Below are positions 43,519-51,594 of a DNA stretch of 64,000 bases, one piece after another. The DNA is from an uncultured Deferribacteres bacterium (GTDB taxonomy: Bacteria; Zhuqueibacterota; JdFR-76; DREG01). Position numbers and translations under genes: made by a program. A model generated the notes under the pieces. That model was not told the origin of the DNA and searched no databases. It worked only from the letters and a program-made list of their open reading frames with translations. The stretch is taken from assembly GCA_913009825.1 (NCBI GenBank), contig CAJVYQ010000009.1, positions 44,213-108,212 on the forward strand, written 5' to 3'. Positions within the stretch are counted from its first letter, which is position 1, and each line of letters starts with the position of its first letter.

Positions 43519-46317
43519 TCATTTTAACAGCAGCATTTTCTTTTTCTGACAAAAACCTTTAACTTTGAGTTCACAGAAATAAATCCCCGACGGTAAATTA
43601 CCAGCATTCCAAATTATTTGGTAATTCCCTGCCGCTTGTTTCTCGTCTATTACAATATCGATCGTCTGTCCATGAAGATTGTAAATCGTTAGCGTAACTT
43701 TTTCTGTTTTTGGCAACGAGTAGCCAATTTTTGTATCAGGATTAAACGGGTTGGGATAATTTTGATTCAATATATAAATGTTTGATAGAGCGGAAACCGG
43801 TTCTGCAGCAACTGCCGTCATAAATTCCTTATCTACAGTGATTGAAAAGTTGTCAAAGTAGACCCAGTCATTGAATGAACCTATGCCGGCCCGGCCATAC
43901 ATGAATGTTTCATCATCTCCCTGTACAACAATTGAATCATCCAGGCTGATCGTAAAATGGCCTGATTTTGCTACAACTTTTACGGTGTGATATTCATTGG
44001 CAAATTTATCAAAATCTTCAAAATCACCAAAAGAAGTTAAGGTATGCCGCACAGAATCAACTACCGCAAACAGTTCATTATTTCTCTTAACCCGGTTAAA
44101 CATAACATAATTGTAATTATAGTCATCCCGGTAATTCCAAATGAAGTCTAAATCGGCTCCGGAGCCGTTATCCGGTGATCTGACTTCGCACGTCATGGTA
44201 AAATCCGCAAATATTTTCCTTTTTACCAAAGCATAAGTTCCCAGTCGGCCAGGTCCGGCATAGTTATAATTGCCGGTATTGGTGCCAAACACATTACGAT
44301 CCTGATCTGTCACATAACTCCATAGTTCCGCATGTTTGATTTGCCAATTGCCTGAACCGGCCGTTTCAAAATCGTCTTTAAAATCGTTAAACGCAATTTC
44401 ACACCCCTTATCTGCAACAAATTGTTCGGAGAGAGTTCCCATTATCCGGTTTCGATTTGGCGAAGCATCCCGAATATTTACAATCGAAATCGTATAATTA
44501 CTCCCTGCATTCTGCTCACTGGTGGCGATTAATACAACTTTTTTACAAGCTAATAGCAAGCGTTTTATATCAATACCATCACCGATGATGTAATTATTGC
44601 TATCCAGAGCTGTTGCAATTTCCAGTTCCTCATCAAAATGAACTGCCAAAGCATTCAGGCCTAAGGAAACCACTTTTATAACTTTAGGTGGGTCCGTATC
44701 AGCTCCTGTTTCAACAACTATACTTGCACAATCGTCACTCAGAACAGCCGATTCGTCGATACTAAATACTTTATAAATATAACTTGCATTCTCCACAACA
44801 GTTGTGTCCGTGAATGTTAATTCGCGCGTATATCCTACTAGAGTACTATCTCGATAGACCTTATAGTTTCTTGGTAAATCACCATCTATGGCTGCATTTG
44901 GTTTATCCCATTCTAATGTAATTTGCAGGTATGTATTCGTGATCAACGATAAATTAATTGGCTTTAATGGCGGAATAGTATCCGGCTCTTCCAGAGTAAT
45001 CATAAATAAATCACACCATGTGTTGCTGCCGTTTAAATTACTGGTGAAGATGATACGATCGCCCTGGCGATTTACCGATGCTCTGGGCTCAAGCGGCCAT
45101 TTCTTTTCACGATGCATGTTACATCGTGTATGTGCCAGGCGTACAGTTTCTTTGGTGGTATCAGTGGGAATGGCTAAAATCTCATGCCAATACGGTTTCC
45201 ATGAATTTGAATTGGGATCGGTATCATCTTTGGTATACGATGAAGAAAAAACATAATCATTTCGGTTAAGGCAGGACCGTTGTGAGAAATGATAGGCAGT
45301 CCAGGTAGTTGTATCATATTTATGAATAACTTTTTTTGCACCGGTCTCTAATTTAATTGACAGCACCGCTGACGGGCCGGCTCCTGAAAAATCACCAAGC
45401 ACGTCGGGAATGAATAAGGCTTCATCGCCATCATCATCGTATCCTACATCATCGTGCTGGGTTTTGTTGTAGTAAATATTCCGAATAAAAGCCATTGTTT
45501 TGGCATCATGAACACAGCAGCCAACCCCTTCCCGATAATCATTGGCAGCGGCGTAAGCATATTCAATAACAACATACTTGCCGCTGGGAGATATCTGGGC
45601 CGCATCAATTATGTTCGATCCGCTCACCTCCAACACTTCATATTTGATGTCATCCAATACATCATAAACAAACCAGCGTGTCCGGTTAGTGGAACCGAAA
45701 CAAATATACCGGCCGTCATTGGAGATATCACCTTCGTTGCCGCCAAAATCGATCCCGGATTCACCGGTAAATTCCCTCACTAGAAGGTCTTCATCTGTCA
45801 TTACATTGTAACTGCGTAATTTGTTTTCAACCGCATAGTACAGAAGATTTTCTTCAACCATCGACCAGACACAAGTAGTTTTCGTTATCTTTAACTTTTT
45901 AACCGGGGCGCCATTCCTGCCGTCATGCAGCCATACTTCGCCTTCTCTATGCAGTGTAATAAGATAATCTCCGGTATAATTAAATGCACAGACCGAACTG
46001 TAACGATGGTAAGCATAGGTATTAAATTTCTCTCCACTATCCGTGACCCTTATAATTTTAGTATTGAAGGGCTGTTCAATCCACCAGTCACCGGCAGAGG
46101 TAGAAGGAAAATTATTGTAATTTTCAGGAATTATCTTATCTGAACTTATGATTCCACAACCTAACTCCGACGAAAAATTAACAGATGAAAATGGACTATA
46201 ATTGCCCCTTGATTTATTATTTGATTCAAAATTTTTAAAATTATTTTCTTGTGAATGAGCAGAATCAAAAAAAATAGGTAAAACAAGTATTGAAAATAGC
46301 ATCATTGTGTACTTCAT
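43519..46317 (-). CDS. Secreted beta-propeller protein with FN3-like and jelly-roll domains and T9SS tail, copy A
   Basis: 932 aa. Signal peptide (MMLFSILVLPIFFDSAHSQ). About 50-440: beta-propeller-like repeats (RYSSVCAFNYTGDYLITLHR; SRYxCFGSTNRTRWFVYDV; QISPSGKYVVIEYA), recalling TolB/oligogalacturonate-lyase-like folds, but the family is not certain. About 460-560: FN3 (PLKPINLSLITNTYLQITLEW). About 565-650: an Ig-like SbsA-type domain. About 660-830: a jelly-roll or LamG-like domain (FADFTMTCEVRSPDNGSG ... AGIGSFNDWVYFDNFSI). T9SS tail ends KKKMLLLK. A tandem paralog follows at 46486-49248. A glycan lyase or binding function is inferred from context. Confidence 0.82.
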   Translation of the reverse strand: MKYTMMLFSILVLPIFFDSAHSQENNFKNFESNNKSRGNYSPFSSVNFSSELGCGIISSDKIIPENYNNFPSTSAGDWWIEQPFNTKIIRVTDSGEKFNTYAYHRYSSVCAFNYTGDYLITLHREGEVWLHDGRNGAPVKKLKITKTTCVWSMVEENLLYYAVENKLRSYNVMTDEDLLVREFTGESGIDFGGNEGDISNDGRYICFGSTNRTRWFVYDVLDDIKYEVLEVSGSNIIDAAQISPSGKYVVIEYAYAAANDYREGVGCCVHDAKTMAFIRNIYYNKTQHDDVGYDDDGDEALFIPDVLGDFSGAGPSAVLSIKLETGAKKVIHKYDTTTWTAYHFSQRSCLNRNDYVFSSSYTKDDTDPNSNSWKPYWHEILAIPTDTTKETVRLAHTRCNMHREKKWPLEPRASVNRQGDRIIFTSNLNGSNTWCDLFMITLEEPDTIPPLKPINLSLITNTYLQITLEWDKPNAAIDGDLPRNYKVYRDSTLVGYTRELTFTDTTVVENASYIYKVFSIDESAVLSDDCASIVVETGADTDPPKVIKVVSLGLNALAVHFDEELEIATALDSNNYIIGDGIDIKRLLLACKKVVLIATSEQNAGSNYTISIVNIRDASPNRNRIMGTLSEQFVADKGCEIAFNDFKDDFETAGSGNWQIKHAELWSYVTDQDRNVFGTNTGNYNYAGPGRLGTYALVKRKIFADFTMTCEVRSPDNGSGADLDFIWNYRDDYNYNYVMFNRVKRNNELFAVVDSVRHTLTSFGDFEDFDKFANEYHTVKVVAKSGHFTISLDDSIVVQGDDETFMYGRAGIGSFNDWVYFDNFSITVDKEFMTAVAAEPVSALSNIYILNQNYPNPFNPDTKIGYSLPKTEKVTLTIYNLHGQTIDIVIDEKQAAGNYQIIWNAGNLPSGIYFCELKVKGFCQKKKMLLLK

Positions 46318-46339
46318 AAATATTTGACCTTAATTTTAT

Positions 46340-46471
46340 CCTAAATTGAGCGATTCTATACTTAAGACAACCACCTAAAGAGTGAAATGTCATTCAGTAG
46401 GAATCTTGTTAATTTATTGCTAATATTTAAAAAGATTCCTACTGAATGACATGAGAATCGCTCAATTCAGG
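46340..46471. repeat. Family-3 MITE-like element, 5-bp target duplication TTTAT
   Basis: Ends CCTAAATTGAGCGATTCT and AGAATCGCTCAATTCAGG are inverted; inner 20-bp arms TGTCATTCAGTAGGAATCTT (46388-46407) and their exact inverse (46432-46451) flank an AT-rich loop. TTTAT is repeated exactly at both borders (46335-46339, 46472-46476). It sits in the gap between the two propeller paralogs. Confidence 0.85.
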
Positions 46472-46485
46472 TTTATATAATTTCC

Positions 46486-49248
46486 TTATTTGATCAGTAT
46501 CATCTTTTTTTTCTTAAAAAAATTACCCGCCTTTAATTCATAAAAATATATACCTGAAGTTAATTGGGAAGCATCCCAAATTAACCGATACTTTCCCGGC
46601 AGTTGTTTTTTATTATTAACTAAAATATCAACTTCATTCCCAAGTATATTATAAATTGTAAATGTCACTTTTTCTTCCTTCGGCAAATAGTAATCAAATT
46701 TAGTTATTGGATTAAATGGATTAGGATAATTTTGGTTAAGCTTGTATATATCAGCTAAATAAGGCAAATTTTCATCTTCAACTAAACTTATAAATTCTCT
46801 GTCAGGTATGACGCTAAAATCATCAAAATATACCCAGCCGCCAAAAGAGCCCATACCGACTTTACCATACATAAAGGTTTCATCTTTACCCTCAACTATT
46901 ACAGAATCATCAAAGCTTATGGTAAAATAGCCGGATTTTGCCGTCACTTTTATATTATGATATTCATTATCATCAAGTTTAGTGAAACCCGTGAAAGGTG
47001 TTATTGTATAGCGCATTGAATCTACAAGGAGGAATAGCTCATTATTCCGCGGTATTTTGTGAATCATGACGTAATGGTAATTATAATCATCTTGATAGTT
47101 CCAGATAAATTCAAATTCTCTGGAATCTACGAGTCTTGCTTTACAAGTCATAGTGAAATCAGTAAAAATTTTGTCTTTCACTAATGCATAGGTCCCAATT
47201 CTACCCGGTCCTGGAAAAGTATAATCACCGGTATTGGTTCCAAAGACCATTTTATCTTGATCAGCAGCATAGCTCCATAGTTCAGGACGTCTGAATTCCC
47301 AATGACCGGTATCGGCAACATCAAAATTATCAGTAAAATTAGTGAATGCAATCTCACTTCCATTTTTCGCGACAAAATCAGTAGAGATGATGCCGGCCAT
47401 CCGGTTTCTATTGGGTGAAGCGTCTCGTATACCTGAAACGAATATTGTATAATCGTTACCGGCATCCTGCTCACTGGTAGCAATTAAGACTACCTTTTTA
47501 CAACTCAAGAGTAATCTTTCAATAATAACTCCACCGGTTATTGAATAGTTAATTCTATCCAGAGCAGTTGTTAATTCAACTTCTTCATTAAAATGAACCG
47601 CCAATGCCTTTACGCCTAAAGGAACTACTTTTGTAATTTCAGGTGGCTCTGTATCGCTGCCTGTTTCTATAGTAATACCGGCACAATCTATACTTTCTAC
47701 TGCCGATTCATCCACGCTGAATATTCTATAATTATATTCAGTATTCGTGATTACGGTTGTATCTGTGAAAATCAACCGGCGTGTATATCCCAATAACGTG
47801 CTATCCCGGTATATTTTATAATTTCTTGGCAGGTCTTCATCTTCTGCTTCTGCCGGTTGATGCCAGGATAATGTAACTTGCCGATAAGTACAACTGCTTA
47901 TTGTTAGATTAATTGGCTTTAACGGTGGAATAGTATCCGGCTCTTCTAAAGTTATCATGAATACATCCCACCATTCAACCGGTAGATTATTCAAATTACT
48001 CAGAAATAATAATCTGTCTCCCTGACGATTCACTGAAGGTCTTGGAGACATTCCATTACCGCGATGATGCGCCAACCGTACCACATCTTTTGTAGTATCC
48101 GTGGGAATTGCCAGCACTTCGTTCCAATATGGTTTCCAACTTTCTGAATTTGGATCAATATTCGATTTATTATAAGTACCACAAAAAACGTAGTCATGAC
48201 GGTTTAAACAACTTCTTTGAGAGAAATGATAAGCCAGCCAGGTGGTTGTATCGTAATGATGTAACAGCTTCTTTTCACCTGTTTCCAATTTGATTGATAA
48301 AATTGCCGATGGACCAGCGCCGGAAAAATCACCCATCACATCAGAAATAAACATAGCTTCATCGCCGTCATCATCAAATCCGACATCGTTGTGCTGCGTT
48401 TTTGGATAATAGATATTTCTGATATATGCCATTGTTTTGGCATCATGCAAACAGCAGCCGACACCTTCCTGATAATCATTGGCAGCTTTAAATCCATATT
48501 CAATTACCACATATTTACCACTGGGAGAGATCTGTGCAGCATCTATTAAATTGGCATTTCCAACATCCAATACATCATATTTAATATCATCAAATAAATC
48601 ATAAACAAACCAGCGCGTTCTGTTTGTAGAACTAAAGCAAACATAACCACCGTCATTGGAAATATCACCCTCATTTCCACCAAAATCCATACCTGATTCA
48701 GCGACAAACTCACGTACTAATCGATCTTCATCGGTTATTACGTTGTAACTTCTTAACTTGTTATCATTAATATAGTATAGAAGATTTTCATCTACCATCG
48801 ACCAGACACAGCAAGTATTAAACAGCTTCAAGTGTCTTATTGGCATACCATTTCGTCCATCATGCAGCCATACTTCGGCATCTTTATGCGTCACTATAAA
48901 GTAATCTCCGGTATTGTTAAATGCACAAACTGAACTATAGCGATGCTGCGCCCACGCTTTCAGTATTTCACCCGTATCTGTTACTCGAATAATTTTGGTA
49001 TTAAATGGCTTATCAATCCACCAGCCACCTGCTTTCGGGGCCTGAAAATTATTATAATTTTCAGGAATCAATTTGTCAGAAGTAATAATACCACAGCCCA
49101 GAGGAGTTGGAAGAGAATACTCAGAATCTTTTATCTCAGTATTAATACTCCAATCACTCCCGTTGATCTTTTGTTCTTGTGAAAACAATAAGTTGAAAGA
49201 ATAATATGTCATAATAAATATAAAATTAAATATTATTCTTCGTATCAT
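46486..49248 (-). CDS. Secreted beta-propeller protein with FN3-like and jelly-roll domains and T9SS tail, copy B
   Basis: 920 aa. Signal peptide (FNFIFIMTYYSFNLLFSQ). Domain order as in copy A with long identical stretches (NEGDISNDG, GAGPSAILSIKLETG, YHFSQRSCLNRHDYVF). The T9SS tail (NYPNPFNPITKFDYYLPKEE to KKKMILIK) differs from copy A more than the body does. Cysteine-containing turns such as VGCCLHDAKTM are shared. Start supported by AAGGAAG. The two copies form a tandem duplication that has diverged in loops, separated by a family-3 element. Function inferred as glycan processing. Confidence 0.82.
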   Translation of the reverse strand: MIRRIIFNFIFIMTYYSFNLLFSQEQKINGSDWSINTEIKDSEYSLPTPLGCGIITSDKLIPENYNNFQAPKAGGWWIDKPFNTKIIRVTDTGEILKAWAQHRYSSVCAFNNTGDYFIVTHKDAEVWLHDGRNGMPIRHLKLFNTCCVWSMVDENLLYYINDNKLRSYNVITDEDRLVREFVAESGMDFGGNEGDISNDGGYVCFSSTNRTRWFVYDLFDDIKYDVLDVGNANLIDAAQISPSGKYVVIEYGFKAANDYQEGVGCCLHDAKTMAYIRNIYYPKTQHNDVGFDDDGDEAMFISDVMGDFSGAGPSAILSIKLETGEKKLLHHYDTTTWLAYHFSQRSCLNRHDYVFCGTYNKSNIDPNSESWKPYWNEVLAIPTDTTKDVVRLAHHRGNGMSPRPSVNRQGDRLLFLSNLNNLPVEWWDVFMITLEEPDTIPPLKPINLTISSCTYRQVTLSWHQPAEAEDEDLPRNYKIYRDSTLLGYTRRLIFTDTTVITNTEYNYRIFSVDESAVESIDCAGITIETGSDTEPPEITKVVPLGVKALAVHFNEEVELTTALDRINYSITGGVIIERLLLSCKKVVLIATSEQDAGNDYTIFVSGIRDASPNRNRMAGIISTDFVAKNGSEIAFTNFTDNFDVADTGHWEFRRPELWSYAADQDKMVFGTNTGDYTFPGPGRIGTYALVKDKIFTDFTMTCKARLVDSREFEFIWNYQDDYNYHYVMIHKIPRNNELFLLVDSMRYTITPFTGFTKLDDNEYHNIKVTAKSGYFTISFDDSVIVEGKDETFMYGKVGMGSFGGWVYFDDFSVIPDREFISLVEDENLPYLADIYKLNQNYPNPFNPITKFDYYLPKEEKVTFTIYNILGNEVDILVNNKKQLPGKYRLIWDASQLTSGIYFYELKAGNFFKKKKMILIK

Positions 49249-49268
49249 TTTTCTTCCTTCATTATTTA

Positions 49269-49423
49269 GCGTCTATCCGAAAATACTCACATTATTGTCA
49301 TTCCGGCCTGTCTGCACAGGCAGGCAATCTTTAAACCGCCTGCCTGTTGCAGACAGGGAATCTACTTACGGGCAGCTATGGATTCCCGCTAAAAGTATGC
49401 GGGAATGACAAATTCGGACAGAC
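49269..49423. repeat. Family-2 inverted-repeat element
   Basis: Left GCGTCTATCCGAAAA and right TTCGGACAGAC are inverted-repeat ends; inner text includes repeated CCTGCCTGTTGCAGACAGG-type words. An 8-bp direct repeat ATTATTTA occurs at 49261-49268 and 49424-49431, consistent with a target duplication. A second, decayed copy lies at 19250-19360. Confidence 0.7.
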
Positions 49424-49437
49424 ATTATTTAATATAA

Positions 49438-49505
49438 CCTAAACTCAGCGATTCTTCCGTCATTCAGTAGGTGATAGTCTGAGGTTCATAATCGCTCGAT
49501 TAAGG
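49438..49505. repeat. Family-3 element, short (68 bp), 5-bp target duplication TATAA
   Basis: Left CCTAAACTCAGCGATTCT and right ATAATCGCTCGATTAAGG are inverted with mismatches. TATAA lies directly outside both borders (49433-49437, 49506-49510). The interior is shorter than in the 130-bp copies, suggesting internal deletion. Confidence 0.78.
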
Positions 49506-49512
49506 TATAAAT

Positions 49513-49561
49513 TAGGAGGGAAAAACTGGGGGTAGAAACTGCCATTCAGTCTCTCCCTCCT
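49513..49561 (-). terminator. Stem-loop downstream of LamG gene
   Basis: TAGGAGGGA and TCCCTCCTA form a perfect 9-bp stem with a 31-nt loop, 46 bp after the LamG gene stop. On the minus strand it is followed by ATTTATACC, so T-richness is moderate. Probable transcription terminator or 3'-end stabiliser. Confidence 0.5.
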
Positions 49562-49606
49562 ATAAAATATTACTTTATTCTTGTTTCCGGACCAGAACAT
49601 AGGTTA

Positions 49607-51337
49607 TTATTTGAGCAAAATCATTTTCCTTGTTTCCGTGAAATTACCAGCTTTTATCATGTAGAAAAATACTCCGCCGCTAACGGAATTGCCAAAATAA
49701 TCTTTACCATCCCAAAACACGTGATATGTACCCGGTTGTTGATTTTCAGCGATAAGTTCGCGTACTTCTTTTCCCAGTATGTTGAAAATTTTCAATGTCA
49801 CATCACCTGACTTTGATAGCTCATATCTAATAGTTGTCGTTGGATTGAATGGATTGGGATAATTCTGCAATAATTTCATCGTCAGCGGGATTGTTGTCAT
49901 TTCAGCATATCTTTGGACAGAAGTCATAATTTCATCCGGCGTAGGCATAAACTCTTCCGGAGTAAGCACTTTCCTGGTAATTCTGATATTATCGATTAAA
50001 CCTTTATAAAAATCTTTTTGGTTTGATCCACCGCGACAGCCGAAAGTGACATTGCCGCCGGTAAATGGTTGATAATACTCATCCGGATCATCATACATAT
50101 ATTGCTGGGTAAACACACAGCCGTGGGAACGAACTCCATTGATATAAAATGTATACCCCGTTGTATCGGATACCCAGGCAATATGATACCATTTACCTAC
50201 ATCGAGTTCTTGCGAAAAAAGTGTTCCCGTATTGAATCGAGGTGTCTTGAACGCGGTCTTCAAAACCACTTTGTTCTGTAAATCATAGGTCTTGGTAGAA
50301 TCTTTACCCCAACATTCCAAAAACAGAGCATTTTGAGTCTCATCGACATTCCAGGGGTTGAACAACTTTGCCTTTACACCTGGATTGGCTTCCGGTTTGA
50401 TGTACATTTCAATTGTGAACTCCGGTGACATATCGATCGGATTTTCATCCACGATAATACCATCGGTTATACCATTAAACTGAATAGCATTACCAACCAG
50501 ACCTCCTACTACTTCCGGTACTCCGACAACTGTAACATCCCCTGAAGCGCCTTCAATGTTTTCAGCGCTTTCCAGCGTCCATGTCTGATACCACACAACT
50601 TCATCCGGCGGCGGCATAAATTCTTCCGGTGTTAGAACTTTTCTGGTAATCCTGATATTATCAATTAAACCTTTGTAAAAATCCTTTTGTTTTGATCCGC
50701 CTCGACAGCCGAAAGTGACATTGCCGCCGGTAAATGGTTGATAATACTCATCCGGATCATCATACATATAATGCTTAGTAAATACTGTACCGTGCGAACG
50801 AACTCCATTGATATAAAATGTATACCCCGTTGTATCGGATACCCAGGCAAGATGATACCATTTACCTGCATCAAGCTCTTGCGAAAAAAGTGTTGCCGTA
50901 TTGAATCGAGGTGTTTTGAACGCGGTCTTCAAAACCACTTTGTTCTGTAAATCATAGGTCTTGGTAGAGTCTTTGCCCCAGCATTCCAGAAAAAGCGCAC
51001 TCTGAGACTCATCAACATTCCAGATATTGAACAGTTTGGCTTTTACGCCGGGGTTTGCTTCCGGTTTGATATACATTTCAATTGTAAACTCCGGCGCCAT
51101 ATCGATCGGGTTGTCTTCCACAATAATACCATCGGTAAGTCCATTGAATTTGAAAGCTTTGCCAATCAAACCATCAACTATTTCCGGAACTCCAACCACG
51201 GTGTGGGTCGTATTTTCGTTGATGTCGGTGAGATTCTCCAACGGCCACTCTACCTGCGGTTTATGTCCGGCAATTGCAAAAGCAAAGGAAAATAACCACA
51301 GTGTAATAAGAGCTAAAAACGAAATTTTTTTAATCAT
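49607..51337 (-). CDS. Secreted double-LamG-domain protein with T9SS tail
   Basis: 576 aa. Signal peptide (ISFLALITLWLFSFAFAIAG), strong AGGAGAAG ribosome-binding site. Two tandem LamG/concanavalin-like domains (residues of about 45-255 and 268-478), nearly identical copies with a 223-residue (669-bp) period. Each has NGxTDGIIVxxNPIDM, FTIEMYIKPEANPG, YTFYINGVRSHG, GLIDNIRITRKVLTPEEF. T9SS tail NYPNPFNPTTTIRYELSKSG to RKMILLK. Not an enzyme on present evidence; likely a surface glycan-binding protein. Its upstream region contains an overlapping mini-ORF that ends in an ATGA overlap with this start. Confidence 0.85.
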   Translation of the reverse strand: MIKKISFLALITLWLFSFAFAIAGHKPQVEWPLENLTDINENTTHTVVGVPEIVDGLIGKAFKFNGLTDGIIVEDNPIDMAPEFTIEMYIKPEANPGVKAKLFNIWNVDESQSALFLECWGKDSTKTYDLQNKVVLKTAFKTPRFNTATLFSQELDAGKWYHLAWVSDTTGYTFYINGVRSHGTVFTKHYMYDDPDEYYQPFTGGNVTFGCRGGSKQKDFYKGLIDNIRITRKVLTPEEFMPPPDEVVWYQTWTLESAENIEGASGDVTVVGVPEVVGGLVGNAIQFNGITDGIIVDENPIDMSPEFTIEMYIKPEANPGVKAKLFNPWNVDETQNALFLECWGKDSTKTYDLQNKVVLKTAFKTPRFNTGTLFSQELDVGKWYHIAWVSDTTGYTFYINGVRSHGCVFTQQYMYDDPDEYYQPFTGGNVTFGCRGGSNQKDFYKGLIDNIRITRKVLTPEEFMPTPDEIMTSVQRYAEMTTIPLTMKLLQNYPNPFNPTTTIRYELSKSGDVTLKIFNILGKEVRELIAENQQPGTYHVFWDGKDYFGNSVSGGVFFYMIKAGNFTETRKMILLK

Positions 51338-51522
51338 TTTTCTTCTCCTTGATTTGGAATTATTCGGATTCCGTTACTTGTGATTTTACGCACAAGTTTG
51401 CTACTCAATTTCCCCCCAAATCCTGCCCGACACTTACAATTACAACAATAAGACAGGACAATTTGCGTACTTTTATCACCTCCTCTCAAAATATTATTAT
51501 ATTGCCGGATTTTTATTATCAC
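51334..51522 (-). CDS. Possible Cys-rich mini-ORF/leader overlapping the LamG gene start
   Basis: An open frame upstream of the LamG gene ends in TGA overlapping its ATG (ATGA). There is no ATG; the longest form uses a GTG at 51522, and a strong AGGAGGTGAT in the interior could drive a shorter form. The peptide contains SYCCNCKCRAGFGGKL. Coding status is unproven; a leader region that sets translation of the LamG gene is the other option. Confidence 0.25.
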   Translation of the reverse strand: MIIKIRQYNNILRGGDKSTQIVLSYCCNCKCRAGFGGKLSSKLVRKITSNGIRIIPNQGEEK

Positions 51523-51535
51523 CTCCCTTCAAAAT
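51471..51535 (-). promoter_or_regulatory. Tandem AGGAGGTGATAA motifs in the LamG gene leader
   Basis: Two copies of ATTTTGA-(AG)-GGAGGTGATAA-like sequence lie about 43 bp apart on the minus strand (51471-51492 and 51513-51535). They match the extended Shine-Dalgarno consensus but have no suitably spaced ATG. They may be ribosome standby or regulator sites. Confidence 0.35.
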
Positions 51536-51594
51536 TTTTAATGTTTGCTGTTTAACCTGCTTAATTCATAAATTTTTACCACAAAGGCAAGCTT

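Larger units (their letters stand above)
49249..49606. other. Intergenic region with family-2 and family-3 elements and a stem-loop
   Basis: No gene. It contains the family-2 element at 49269-49423, a short family-3 element at 49438-49505 and a stem-loop at 49513-49561 downstream of the LamG gene. Confidence 0.6.
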
